A stretch of 64,000 bases of DNA from assembly GCA_036924085.1 (NCBI GenBank), contig JAVGWX010000001.1:947603-1011602 (forward strand), in the 5' to 3' direction. Below the pieces are notes generated by a model. It did not search any database and was not told the DNA's origin. It saw only the letters and a list, made by a program, of their open reading frames with translations. This DNA is from Ariolimax columbianus (lineage: Eukaryota > Mollusca > Gastropoda > Stylommatophora > Arionidae). A program made the position numbers and the translations under genes. Shown here one piece after another: positions 1-11,560 of the stretch. Within the stretch, counting starts at the first letter, position 1. Every line of letters starts with the position of its first letter.

Positions 1-172
1 GTCTGTGTTAATTAAAACTTTATCTAGATAGTGGTTCTGCTCCTCATAGCTCTACAGCATCTCCATGTCTGTGCTTTTCCCTGGGAGGAAATCTCTGTGA
101 CAGCTTGTTGTGATGTGTGTCAAGTTAGTCTTTGTCAACCTTTTCTTCCCTGGATTTTGGTGTCTGGTCTCC

Positions 173-268
173 ATGGGATGGTTCGGTCTGTATGGAATGG
201 TTTGGTCTGTATGGGATGGTTTGACCTGCATGGGATGGTTTGGTCTTCATGGGATGGTTTGGCATGCG
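173..268. repeat. 19-bp tandem array, about 5 units
   Basis: Units begin ATGGGATGG and repeat every 19 bp. On the minus strand the array starts exactly at the NHPM codons of the surrounding LINE; copy 2 has this stretch once (DHPMQQR). It therefore looks like a tandem expansion of LINE coding sequence. Confidence 0.8.
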
Positions 269-392
269 TCGCAACCTCTCGCTGTGCACAAGCACCTTAT
301 CTTCTCGTTCATTATGCAGGGGTATGAGTTTGGTATGATTTTTCATTGCCTGGATTGTGATTAACCGGAGGCCTGCGTTTTGTACTTTTGTT

Positions 393-500
393 AGGCGGTC
401 TGTATTTGGTCTGGATGCTGTGTCCCAGACTGACATGCCGTATTTAGGCGGTCTGTATTTGTTTTGGATGTTGTGCCCCAGACTGACATGCCGTATTCCA
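393..500. repeat. 53-bp tandem duplication inside LINE copy 1
   Basis: Two adjacent, slightly diverged copies (393-446 and 447-500) of the segment containing AGGCGGTCTGTATTTG and ACTGACATGCCGTATT. Each encodes the thumb stretch YGMSVW on the minus strand. Confidence 0.8.
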
Positions 501-1311
501 GAAATGGCCTGACTGTACCTGTATAGATGTTTTTGAGAATGCGACTGTTTGCTCCCCAGCTTGTGCCCGCAAACGTCTTCATTATGTAGAGTTTTCTTGT
601 TGCTCTCTGTTCTATGGTATTTATGTGTGGCGTCCAGGTGAGCTTTTTGTCTAGCTTTATAGATATGTAGGGTTTTCCTCATATGTGATTTCGCTTTCTT
701 GTAGTTTCAGTTTAAAGGTTTCTTACCCGGTTAGATAAGGAGAAGTGTGTTACTACGGTCTTTAAGGTATTTATTTGGAGTCCACAGTCTGACGTCCACT
801 TTCCTATGGCATTTAGTGGACCCTGCATCCTGTGTTTAGCAAAGAGTAGGTTTACTGCAGCACCCCACACTGCAAGAACATCTGTGCTGAGAGCCCTGGA
901 GATAGGAGTTGTCTCCACTATGTCATTGATGAACATGATGGAAGGGTAGGTGATATGACTCCTCCTTGTGGCCCCCCTTGCTGGAGAGTGACACAATGGC
1001 TCATAATCTCATCTAGCTACACTCTTGTGCCCCCCCCCCCCCCCGCTGGAGAGTGACATAATGGCTCAGAATACTATCTTGCGTCACTCTTGCTGTTCGA
1101 TAGCGGTGGAAATCCCGTCTAAAACTGAACATTCTCCGTTCCATTTTATTTTTAAGCATCTTGAAGAGAAGTCCATCTTTTCACACCTTGTTGAATGCCT
1201 TTCTTAGATCTACAGGGACTGTCATTACCTTTTCCTTGTTTTGTTATACGTCTTCCAGCTCCTGTGCCAGGTAGACTAGGTGGTCTTTTGTACTTCGATG
1301 TTTCCTACATG

Positions 1312-2578
1312 CGGCATCATTTTTTGTGTAGCCAGTATGTTCTGTTTCCCATTTGGCCATGTACCTGGCCCTGATAAGACATTTGGACTCTTCGTAGGTC
1401 ACACTAGAATCTGGTTGTGGTAGTCTTGCACCTTCTTTTGCCAGTCTGTCTGCCTCCTCGTTGCCTTGAATGTTACAGTCGGATGGAACCCATTGTACCA
1501 CTACTCTTTTTGGTGCGGACTGCTGGCATAGTTGACAAGAGTACTGCTCTTAAATCATTAAGTTCAGTATTTTTCTGGATTTTTAGTTCTGTAACTACGG
1601 CCAGGGCATCTGTAAACATGACTATCTGGTTTTCATCTGTCAGCATTGCTTCTACTGCAGCCCTCAGTGCCTCTGCTCTGAAATTGCTTGAGTATTTTCC
1701 AGTTGCCACTGACAGTGTTATTTTTCTACCATTTGTTAGGCTCAGGAATACCCCTGCCCCTCCATTCTGTGTTGTGTTTGTTACAGAACCGTCGGTGTAT
1801 GCATGGGTCCAGTCCATGCTCGGGTAGTTTTCCGCTATGTACCTCAGGGTTATGTCTCTTCTTTCTTTTTCAGTCTGGCTGTTCTTGTTTCCAATACCTG
1901 GTATATTTTCTACCACCTCCGGAATGATATGCTGCTTCCATGTGGGTTTGCGTACATAAGGGATGGGCTTTGGTGTTGTTGTGGTGTTCAAAGGGTCTTC
2001 GCTCATCTTTTCTTTGGCTATTTCTTCAAAGTTTCTCCGCTTTAGTTTCCCATTTCCAAATCTATTTAGTCTCTGTTGCATTGGATGGTCAGTCAGTCTT
2101 CTGAGTTTCTCTGCTTGCTGCTGGGCTCTGCAGTTTCTTCTGTCGATCATGGATTGCAGATTTGTAATCTTTTCAAGTTCTACAATTGGCGTTGACTTCA
2201 TGCCTCCTGCTATAACTCTCATGGCTTGGTTTTGGAGTTTGCTAATTTTATGAAAGTTCGCCTTTGCTGCTGTTGTCCATGCCGCAATGCCATACTCGAG
2301 AACTGGTCTCAATCTTCCAGTGTTCAGTTTCTTTAGTATACTTTCGTCTGCTCCCCAGCTTGTGCCAGCAAGTTTCCTCATGATTGCCATTCTTTCTCTG
2401 GCTCTCATTCGGTTTCTCTCGATCTGACTTTTTCATGTCATGCGCCGATCAAATGTGACTCCCAGGTAGTTTGGGTTGTCGTTTGGCCGCAGGTATTTGC
2501 CGGTAAGACTTATTCTGGTGTTCTGGGGTTTATTTTAAAGTGAGAATATCGTACATGTTGTTTTTTCCTCATTTATTT
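1312..2578 (-). mobile_element. I-type LINE fragment (RT thumb plus RNase H), copy 2
   Basis: The minus-strand reading frame 2408-1473 plus a shifted frame 1501-1310 carry the C-terminal half of a LINE ORF2. The RT connection (YLGVTFDRR, KLAGTSWGA, RPVLEYG) is followed by an RNase H domain. Three RNase H acidic residues sit at D206 (AYTDGS), E246 (RAEAL) and D267 (FTDAL) of the 311-residue frame. The fourth is in NEEADRLAKEGA of the next frame. The two frames are separated by one indel near 1500, and a TGA near 2430 interrupts the upstream RT. RNase H downstream of RT in a non-LTR element points to the I superfamily (I, Nimb, Ingi-like), which is family knowledge. The right edge abuts a 41-bp array just upstream of KINEEKTTCTIF. 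The left edge fuses directly to copy 1 near 1310. Confidence 0.85.
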
Positions 2579-2820
2579 TGACCACATGTGGGTGTGAAAT
2601 TTTGTCTAGGTACGAGATCTGATCACATGTGAGTGTGAAGGTTTGTCTAGGTACGAGATCTGATCACATGTGAGTGTGAAGGTTTGTCTAGGTACGAGAT
2701 CTGATCACATGTGAGTGTGAAGGTTTGTCTAGGTACGACATCTGATCACATGTGAGTGTGAAGTTTTGTCTAAGTACGAGATCTGATCATATGTAAGTGT
2801 GAAGTTTTGTGTAGGCGCGA
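2579..2820. repeat. 41-bp tandem array, about 5.8 units
   Basis: Units contain GATCACATGTGAGTGTGAAG and recur at 2621, 2662, 2703, 2744 and 2785. The first unit reads in frame on the minus strand into the LINE residues KINEEKT. A single unit-like copy lies in reverse orientation at about 44711-44752. Confidence 0.9.
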
Positions 2821-2990
2821 AATGCGATTGATCTAGAAGGCTGTCCGACTTCTTCAGGACCCTGCCATTGGTGTCTATTGGAACGAGGGTGGCCCTTCTA
2901 CGATCGAAGTTTCTAGTCTCGTGAAATTGGTTGCAACGAAAGGTTTCTGCCAGAATCCTGTTCAGAATTATTCAAGCAAATAAATGATAT
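2820..2990. repeat. Dispersed segment shared with 44.6 kb
   Basis: About 165 bp related, in reverse orientation, to about 44600-44710; shared landmarks are CTACGATC next to AAGTTTCT and CCAGAATCCTG. Both copies lead into the 41-bp unit in the same order. One frame of each reads FDRRRAT followed by DTN, but I do not recognise a protein. It may be part of an unidentified transposon. Confidence 0.5.
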
Positions 2991-3187
2991 TATTTTGTTT
3001 TAATGGTGAACGATAGTTTGACTATTTTCTGTGATTGAAATTTAATGTCTTACATTCTATGTTGTAACAGTTTATCTTAATCCTAACCTCCTACACCATC
3101 CCCATCGGCAGTTTCCCTCGCCATCCCCGACGGCAGGCTCACACGGCCTTCTCGCCGATAATCTTTCAAATAACACATTTGTTGTAA
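2991..3187. other. Short unique AT-rich stretch
   Basis: No gene, repeat or motif recognised. Confidence 0.5.
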
Positions 3188-3500
3188 TGTGTATGTGTTT
3201 ATATGTGTGTGTGTGTGTGTGTGTACGTATATGTGTGTTATGTATATGTGTGTATGTATATGTGTGTATGTATATGTGTGTATGTACATCTGTGTATGTA
3301 TATGTGTGTATGTATGTCTATATGTCTATGTGTGTGTATGTGAGTATGTATATGTATGTACGTACGTGGAGTGTGTCTGTGTCGTTGCGTGTGTATGTCT
3401 GAGTTCATGATTATGTGTCTATGTTTATTATGTTTGTGTGTGTGTTTATGTGAGTTAATTATGTCTGCGTGTCTGTTTATGTGAGTTTATTAGGTCTGTC
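3188..3500. repeat. TG/TATG-rich microsatellite
   Basis: Imperfect alternating purine-pyrimidine tract dominated by TGTGTATGTATA, with a pure TG core near 3207-3223. The frames across it (MYVCICVYV-like) are repeat artefacts. Confidence 0.9.
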
Positions 3501-4101
3501 TGTGTCTGTGTCTGTGTGGATTCTTGCTTCTGCCATGCCTGGATTGGGTTCCAGACTACGGCCGTGTGGCCCTGGGGGCTGCCGTCACGCAAGATCTGTG
3601 TGCTGATCGTCGTGAGTAGCTCTCAGCTGAGTGATGGTTTCAGCGATGATGACAAGTGACAACTCAGAAATGAACGGGCAATTACAGACAGTTAGGAGAC
3701 GTAATGTGCAACTGGGGACCATAAGCGTGGATCGATGACCTAACTATTGTGGGAGCTGCCCGATGCGCCCCAGGCAGGATCCACGTCGTTGTCAGCTGTC
3801 TACTAAGGGATTTGACAGGTGAGATAGACACCTGCCTCAGAACTACCGGTCTAGTCACAAACTTGTCTCCCTTTGTCATAACGTGATCCCAATATCATTG
3901 GCTCAAACCTTCTCCTTCACTTCCTGTATACCTACAGCAGCCTCCACCTCAAGGAAGGAGACCGTTTGTATACCACCCACAACAACGTCATGGAAGGCAA
4001 CGGTCTGTGCACCACCTACAGCTACCTCCACATCAAGGAAGTACACGGTCTTTACGCTAGCACATATTTTGGTCGAACCACATACTTTAATTCATAGATA
4101 A
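3501..4101. other. Unique sequence with a weak ACC-rich repeat
   Basis: No gene recognised. A degenerate repeat of about 50 bp (CACCTCAAGGAAG and CGGTCTGTGCACC) occurs at about 3925-4060. Confidence 0.45.
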
Positions 4102-5370
4102 TGTCTACATTCTACACCTGTGATACAAATGCGACTACAGACGCTGTCTACATTCTACACCTGTGATACAAATGCGACTACAGACGCTGTCTACATTCTA
4201 CACCTGTGATACAAATGCGACTACAGACGCTGTCTACATTCTACACCTGTGATACAAATGCGACTACAGACGCTGTCTACATTCTACACCTGTGATACAA
4301 ATGCGACTACAGACGCTGTCTACATTCTACACCTGTGATACAAATGCGACTACAGACACTGTCTACATTCTACACCTGTGATACAAATGCGACTACAGAC
4401 GCTGTCTACATTCTACACCTGTGATACAAATGCGACTACAGACACTGTCTACATTCTACACCTGTGATACAAATGCGACTACAGACGCTGTCTACATTCT
4501 ACACCTGTGATACAAATGCGACTACAGACACTGTCTACATTCTACACCTGTGATACAAATGCGACTACAGACGCTGTCTACATTCTACACCTGTGATACA
4601 AATGCGACTACAGACGCTGTCTACATTCTACACCTGTGATACAAATGCGACTACAGACGCTGTCTACATTCTACACCTGTGATACAAATGCGACTACAGA
4701 CACTGTCTACATTCTACACCTGTGATACAAATGCGACTACAGACGCTGTCTACATTCTACACCTGTGATACAAATGCGACTACAGACACTGTCTACATTC
4801 TACACCTGTGATACAAATGCGACTACAGACACTGTCTACATTCTACACCTGTGATACAAATGCGACTACAGACACTGTCTACATTCTACACCTGTGATAC
4901 AAATGCGACTACAGACGCTGTCTACATTCTACACCTGTGATACAAATGCGACTACAGACGCTGTCTACATTCTACACCTGTGATACAAATGCGACTACAG
5001 ACACTGTCTACATTCTACACCTGTGATACAAATGCGACTACAGACGCTGTCTACATTCTACACCTGTGATACAAATGCGACTACAGACACTGTCTACATT
5101 CTACACCTGTGATACAAATGCGACTACAGACGCTGTCTACATTCTACACCTGTGATACAAATGCGACTACAGACACTGTCTACATTCTACACCTGTGATA
5201 CAAATGCGACTACAGACACTGTCTACATTCTACACCTGTGATACAAATGCGACTACAGACGCTGTCTACATTCTACACCTGTGATACAAATGCGACTACA
5301 GACACTGTCTACATTCTACACCTGTGATACAAATGCGACTACAGACGCTGTCTACATTCTACCCCTGTCA
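4102..5370. repeat. 43-bp satellite, 29.5 units
   Basis: Twenty-nine complete 43-bp units (4102-5348) plus a partial one, each containing CTACACCTGTGATACAAATG. They appear essentially identical except for one recurrent site near the unit end, CAGACGCTG versus CAGACACTG (17 G units and 12 A units by my reading). No spacers are present. The period is not a multiple of three and no protein is encoded. Confidence 0.97.
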
Positions 5371-5500
5371 CATGATACAAGTGCACTCAGACTAACACGT
5401 CCCTCACACATGCTCAGACAAACACGTCCCTCACTCAAACACGTCACATACACAGACATGTCACACACACACACACACTCAGACAAACACGTCACTCACA
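5371..5500. repeat. ACACG/TCACACA-rich transition
   Basis: Degenerate repeats around CAGACAAACACGTC link the 43-bp satellite to the C-rich array. Confidence 0.5.
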
Positions 5501-6550
5501 CAAAACCCACAACCCCCCTAACACAACTGTCTCCTCTTCAACCCCCCCTAACACAACTGTCTCTCCCTCAACCCCCCCCCCCTAACACAACTGTCTCCCC
5601 TTCAACCCCCCTAACACAACTGTCTCCCTTTCAACCCCCCTAATACAGCTGTCTCCCCCTGGACTCCCCTAACACAAATGTTTCCCCCTCAACCCCCCTA
5701 ACACAACTGTCTCCCACTCACCCCCCCCCTAACACAAATGTTTCCCGCTCAAACCCCTTAACACAACTGTCTCCCCCTAACCCCCCTAACACAACTTTCT
5801 CCCCCTGGACCCCTCTAACACAACTGTCTCTCCCTGGACTCCCCTAACACAACTTTCTCCCCCTGGACCCCTCTAACACAACTGTCTCCCCTGAACTACC
5901 CTAACACAACTTTCTCCCCCTAAACTCCCCTAACACAACTGTCTCCTCCTGGACTCCCCTAACACAACTGTCTCTCCCTGGACTCCCCTAAAACAACTGT
6001 CTCCTCCTGGACTCCCCTAACACAACTGTCTCTCCCTGGACTCCCCTAACACAACTTTCTCCTCCTGGACTCCCCTAACACAACTGTCTCCCAGTCAACC
6101 CCTCTAACACAACTTCTCCCCCTGTACTCCCCTAACACAACTGTCGCCCCCTCAACCCCCCCTAACACAACTGTCTCCCCCTCAACCCCCCCCCAACACA
6201 ACTATGTCTCCCTCAACGCCCCTAACACAACTGTCTCCCCCTGGACTCCCCTAACAAAACTGTCTACCCCTCAACCCCCCTAACAAAATTGTCTACCCCT
6301 CAACCCCCCTAACAAAACTGTCTACCCCTCAACCCCCCCCTAACAAAATTGTCTCCCCCTCAACCCCCCTAACACAACTGTCTCCCCCTGGACTCCCCTA
6401 ACACAACTGTCTCCCCCTGGACTCCCCTAACACAACTGTCTCCCCCTGGACTCCCCTAACACAACTGTCTCCCCCTGGACTCCCCTAACACAACTGTCTC
6501 CCCCTGGACTCCCCTAACACAACTGTCTCCCCCTGGACTCCCCTAACAGA
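5500..6550. repeat. C-rich array of about 29 bp
   Basis: Units of variable length contain CCCCTAACACAACTGTCTCC followed by a CCCTGGACT or CCCTCAACC tail. Units are heterogeneous on the left and become nearly identical at about 6370-6545. Runs of five or more C recur. Confidence 0.95.
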
Positions 6551-6608
6551 GTTGCCTTCACCAAGCTTCACAAGTTGTCGCTAGAGCACTGGCCCAAGAT
6601 GGTTGTAG

Positions 6609-6779
6609 ATGGCTGCTAAAAACATTATTATCTGCAACATTCTGCAACATAAACATCCACTGGTTGCCCCAGAAACCGCTAAAGCTAGAGAACGCAGTCT
6701 CAGGGTTGTTATCATATGCTGCACAGGCAGTGTCATGTCATATGAAGAGCCATGTAAGCAATCGTTATTTTATACAGGT
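6609..6779. other. Unique sequence
   Basis: No feature recognised. The open frame that starts here extends only into the following array. Confidence 0.4.
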
Positions 6780-7610
6780 CTCTCGCTCATGGCACCTCGC
6801 TCCTGGCTCCTCGCCCCACAAGTTATCACACCTGCTGTCTGCTCCTGGCTCTTCGCTCCTGGCTCCATAAGCTATCACACCTGCTTTCTGCTCCTCGCTC
6901 CTGGCTCCTCGCTCCATAAGCTATCACACCTGCTGTCTGCTCCTCGCGCCTGGCTCATGGCTCCTCGCTCCTCACACCACAAGCTATCACACCTATTCTC
7001 TGCTCCTCACGCCTGGCTCCTCGCTCCTGGCTCCTCGCTCCTGGCTCCTCTCTCCACAAGCTAACACACCTGTTGTCTGCTCCTCACGCCTGGCTCCTCG
7101 CTCCTGGCTCCTGGCTCCTCTCTCCACAAGCTAACACACCTGTTGTCTGCTCCTCACGCCTGGCTCCTCGCTCCTGGCTCCTCGCTCCTGGCTCCTCGCT
7201 CAACAAGCTATCACACCTTTTGTCTGCTCCTCACGCCTGGCTCCTCACGCCTGGCTCCTCGCTCCTGGCTCCTCGCTCCACAAGCTATCACACCTGTTGT
7301 CTGCTCCTCACGCCTGGCTCCTCACGCCTAGCTCCTCGCTCCTGGCTCCTCGCTCCTGGCTCCTCGCTCCTCGCGCCTGGCTCCTCACTCCTGTCTCCTC
7401 ACACCACAGGCTATCACACCTGCTGTCTGCTATTCGCACCTGACTCCTGGCTCCTCGCTCCACAAGCTATCACACCTGCTGTCTGCTCCTCGCTCCTGGC
7501 TCCTCGCCCCACAAGCTATCACATGAGCTGTCGGCTCCTCGCTCCTGGCTCCTCGCTCCTCGTTCCTGGCTCCTCACCCCACAAACTATCACACGAGCTC
7601 TCGGCTTCTC
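6780..7610. repeat. Nested CTCCTGGCTCCTCG repeat array
   Basis: A 14-bp sub-repeat (CTCCTGGCTCCTCG) is embedded in larger units of about 60-75 bp marked by AAGCTATCACACCTG and TGTCTGCTCCTC. The 151- and 243-residue open frames (SWLLAPGS-like) are translations of the repeat, not genes. Confidence 0.93.
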
Positions 7611-8504
7611 GATCTGGTAGTATAGATGCATTATCTCACTCTATGCACTCAAACGCAGCGTGCTCATCACCTCGCGAATGGAAAACGTTGAGGGCTGAAC
7701 GGTGGGGTAGGGGGAATCGTTTCATCATGGAAGTCCCGGTGATTTACTTCCCTTTGCTTCTGACTGCTAATGTAGAATATCGGACATTTCATAACATAAC
7801 TTGAAATTAATCTACACGTCGATACTGCTGACTGCCATGTCTGAAAATCGTCGATACTGCAGACACACAATCGGGTTTCTTTCAGAGACCGGCTTGCAAC
7901 CAGAGGTCGCAACCTCTGCCGTCTTCATCAGATGTATATCTTAACCGCCGAACATAAAACTGATGAAAGCCTTGGTAGATCTTGCTCAGCCTTTCTCAGT
8001 GTCAGAAATATTGTTGGTCTGTGCTGTGTCATTTAGGACCTGAGAGGTCTACCTATCTCCTTTAAGTACTGTCGCTGTACCGCTGTGTCACCTACTGTCT
8101 GCCCCTACCTTTCGCCCCCGTCCCCCAACCTCCCCCCCCCTCCCCCGACTGTATTAAAGTAACTATGCTGTAATTAACTGCAACTATAGTGTCCACTAAT
8201 TCCTGTACTTAGCGGGGCACATGACATGTCACCATTAAAGTTACAATTATAAGCTCCACCCCGTCAAAAGGTCCCCCCCCCCACCCCAAGGACCCAGTCG
8301 GGGTTTCTTGTCATCTGATGTGGTTTCATTCTGTGTAGCCAGTGTCGTATCTCTCAGTTGGTCTTGCACACTAGACACAGATAATTGTCGAGTCTTGGAC
8401 ACTGACAGGTCGAGTCTTAAACACTAACACACTTGTACAGTCTTGCACACCATCACACGTGTCTAGTTTTGCACACCAACACACGTGTCCAGTTTTTATC
8501 AGTG
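7611..8504. other. Unique sequence without recognised gene
   Basis: Contains C-homopolymer-rich stretches near 8120-8150 and 8272-8290. No coding region, RNA or transposon recognised. Confidence 0.45.
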
Positions 8505-9835
8505 AGTAACAGGAGTGGGGAGTTGGGATGTGAGTGGGGATGTGTGCGGCAGTGTGAGCGAGGAGTGGGGAGTGGAAATGTGAGTGGGGAGGTGAGCGGG
8601 GAGTGGGGATGTGAGCGGGGAGTGGGGATGTAAGCGGGGACTGGGGATGTGAGCGGGGAGTGGGGATGTGAGCGGGGATGTTAGTGGGGATGTTAGTGGG
8701 GATGAGAGCGGGGAGCGGGGATATGAGCGGGGAGCGGGGATGTGAGCGGGGAACGGGGATATGAGCGGGGACGGGGATATGAACGGGGAGCGCGGATGTG
8801 AGCGAGGAACGGGGATATGAGCGGGGAGCGGGGATATGAGCGGGGAGTGGGGATATGAGCGGAGAGCGGGGAGCGGGGATATGAACGGGGAGCGGAGATG
8901 TGAGCGGGGAGCGGGGAAGTGAGCGGGGAGTGGGGATGAGAGCGGGGAGCGGGGATATGAGCGGGGAGCGGGGATGTGAGCGGGAAACGGGGATATGGGC
9001 GGGGAGTGGGGATATGAGCGGGGAGTGGGGATATGAGCGGAGAGCGGGGAGCGGGTATATGAGCGGGGAGCGAGGATGTGAGAGGGGAACGGGGAGCGAG
9101 GATATGAGTGGGGAGCGGGGATGTGAGCGGGGAGTGGGGATGAGAGCGGGGAGCGGGGATATGAGCGGGGAGCGGAGATGTGAGCAGGGAACGGGGATGT
9201 GAGCGGGGAGCGGGGAACGGGGATATGAGTGGGGAGCGGGGATGTGAGCGGGGAGCGGGGATGTGAGCGGGGAGCGGGGATGTGAGCGGCAAGCGGAGAT
9301 GTGAGCGGGGATGTGAGCGGGAATTTGAGCGGGGAGCGGGGATGTGAGCGGGGAGCGGGGATATGAGCGGAGAGCGGGGATGTGAGCGGGGATGTGAGCG
9401 GGATTTGAGCGGGGAGCGGGGATGTGAGCGGGAATTTGAGCGGGGAGCGGGGATGTGAGCGGGGAGCGGGGATATGAGCGGAGAGCGGGGATGTGAGCGG
9501 GGATGTGAGCGGGATTTGAGCGGGGATGTGAGCGGGGAGCGGGGATGTGAGCGGGGATCTGAGCGGGGAGCGGGGATGTGAGCGGGGATCTGAGCGGGGA
9601 GCGGGGATGTGAGCGGGGAGCGGGGATGTGAGCGGGGAGCGGGGATGTGAGCGGGGATCTGAGCGGGGAGCGGGGATGGGATCGGGGAGCGGGGATGTGA
9701 GCGGGGAGCGGGGATGTGAGCGGGGATCTGAGCGGGGAGCGGGGATGTGAGCGGGGAGCGGGGATGTGAGCGGGGAGCGGGGATGTGAGCTGGGAGCGGT
9801 GATGTGAGCGGGGATGTGAGCGGGGAGCGGGAAGG
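8505..9835. repeat. G-rich array of GAGCGGGGA / GGGGATGTGAGC units
   Basis: About 1.3 kb of interleaved 9- to 18-bp units with a GGGG run every 6-14 bases on the + strand, so almost any 40-base stretch satisfies the four-G-run quadruplex pattern. The 199- and 100-residue frames are repeat translations. Confidence 0.97.
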
Positions 9836-9895
9836 TTAGCGGGCTGTTCTGTTTATTGAAGCTAATGCAGGTGCATCTTACAGGTCAAATCTGTA

Positions 9896-10145
9896 CGGCG
9901 TGGCCTAGTGGTTAAGTGGCACGGCTCACAACCAGAAGGTGCTGGGTTCGTTCCCCATCACAGCACCGGCCGTTACCCCGGGGAAGCAAACCCTTAGAAA
10001 ATGCAGGAGGAAGCAGACCCTTACATAAATGCATGCTGAAGTCGGATGCACTGGGCCTATAGGCGCAAAATAAAAACCATAGTGTAACGCACACCCGCCT
10101 TGGGGAATAGAGAAATAAGGCGAACGCAACAACAACAATAAATTT
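9896..10145 (+). mobile_element. tRNA-derived SINE, family 1, copy 1
   Basis: An internal RNA polymerase III promoter is visible: box A TGGCCTAGTGG at 9901-9911 and box B GGTTCGTTCCC at 9945-9955, spaced as in a tRNA. A non-tRNA body follows (ACCGGCCGTTACCCCGGGGA, then CTGAAGTCGGATGCACTGGG) and an A/CAA-rich tail at about 10125-10150. Copies occur at 26997-27136 (minus) and 35435-35608 (minus), with a 3' remnant near 30225. It carries no coding capacity; such elements use LINE machinery in trans (family knowledge). A functional tRNA is unlikely because no acceptor stem closes and the body is shared with the other copies. Confidence 0.88.
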
Positions 10146-10926
10146 TTTTAAATTAAAAATAAAATGTATAACAATATTCCCAGCAAGGGTATAACTCTTG
10201 TATTTAATAATATGGCAGTGGTAATCTGCTCTTGCAACTTGTTAAATGAAGGGATCATGTGTAACCTTGGATAAAATAGGAACCGTTCGAAGCGAGGCGC
10301 TTACGTGATTGTCCTCTCCTTGTGCAGGCCAGGGTGAAAACGGCTGGGCGAGAGAAGTAACTTCAGTAGGAGAACTCCTGGGCGTCGTGGAGGGCCCTAT
10401 TCTATGCGCCCAAATGTCTCTGCAACTTAAGACCATCGCGAGACATACTCACATGTCAATACTTGAGCTAACCCCGCTGAGTGGCGCTAAGATAGATTTT
10501 CACGCCATCGCCGCTGTAAATGTGGGTTTGTTATAATCGTCTGTCGTGTCTCGACTCTCTTGGGCGCTACTCGGTGCGATATTCTATTCTCTTCTTGGTC
10601 TGACTTGCTTAATGTTTCTCTGTATTATGTTTAGCAGCTTTGTCAACGAATGTCTGCTCTTTGGTCTAATATGACATTTATGCCAGTAGTTTTTTTCTGT
10701 GTCAGTTGTCAAACTGTTAAATGACAATGTTTACAAATGAGTTTGAATGAAGAATAAATGGGTGTTCCCCCGCCTTGGACATATTTGATACCACCCTGCC
10801 CGTCCGACCTGGTCTAGACTGATACCCTAGCAGCCCACCAAGCACAGAGGTGGACCGTGTCGATCTGTGAACGCATCGTTGTTTCTACAATTATAGTAGT
10901 CGATTATCTAACAGGGTCACTAGCGG
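10146..10926. other. Unique sequence
   Basis: No recognised gene. The small frames at 10242-10536 have no recognisable domain. Confidence 0.4.
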
Positions 10927-11560
10927 CATACATACAAGAACACACAAGAACACACAAGACCACACAAGAACATACAAGAACATACAAGAACACACAAGAA
11001 CATACAAGAACATACAAGAACATAATACAAGACCATACAAGACCATACAAGAACATACCAGAACATATAAGAACATACAAGAACATAATACAAGACCATA
11101 CAAGACCATACAAGAACATACAAGAACATACAAGAACATACAAGAACATACAAGAACATACAAAAACATACAAGAACATAATACAAGAACATACAAAAAC
11201 ATACAAGAACATACAAGAACATACAAGAACATACAAGAACATAATACAAGAACATACAAGAACATACAAGAACATACAAGAACATACAAGAACACACAAG
11301 AACATACAAGAACATACAAGAACATACCAGAACATATAAGAACATACAAGAACATAATACAAGACCATACAAGAACACACAAAAACATACAAGAACATAC
11401 AAGAACACACAAGAACATACAAGAACATACAAGAACATAATACAAGACCATACAAGAACACACAAAAACATACAAGAACATACAAGAACACACAAAAACA
11501 TACAAGAACATACAAGAACACACAAGAACACACAAGAACACACAAGTACATACAAGAAAA
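10927..11560. repeat. 10-bp array (AAGAACATAC), about 63 units
   Basis: Uniform 10-bp units with occasional CACAC, AAGACC and AATAC variants. The period shifts frame, giving open frames on both strands (KNIQEHTRTY and CSCMFLYVLV), which are artefacts. Inserted AATAC blocks recur about every 70-120 bp, suggesting higher-order copying. Confidence 0.97.

Larger units (their letters stand above)
125..1310 (-). mobile_element. I-type LINE fragment (RT palm to thumb), copy 1
   Basis: Degenerate non-LTR reverse transcriptase read on the minus strand. In order it shows a pre-palm block (RKHRSTKDHLVYLAQ, about 1250-1309), motif A (DLRKAFNKV, about 1180-1210), a decayed catalytic motif C (STDVLAVW where FADDLAVW is expected, about 880-910), the following W..DCGLQIN..KT block, and the thumb (EYGMSVW and LRRMPNHPM). 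Frameshifts and stops separate the pieces, so it is dead. It is the same family as the neighbouring copy at 1312-2578, because GTSWGA, LRPxLEYG and LRR..xHPM are shared. Two small tandem duplications lie inside it (173-268 and 393-500). The family would encode RT for target-primed retrotransposition. Clade assignment (I/Nimb/Ingi group) is inferred from copy 2, which carries RNase H. Confidence 0.75.

Noticed and set aside
4102..5370. CRISPR-like regular repeat array
   Set aside because: Units are contiguous with no unique spacers, and the DNA is eukaryotic; it is a satellite.
9896..9970. A functional tRNA gene
   Set aside because: A and B boxes are present, but no acceptor stem pairs, and the same leader with a non-tRNA body recurs at 27.0 and 35.5 kb, so it is a SINE.
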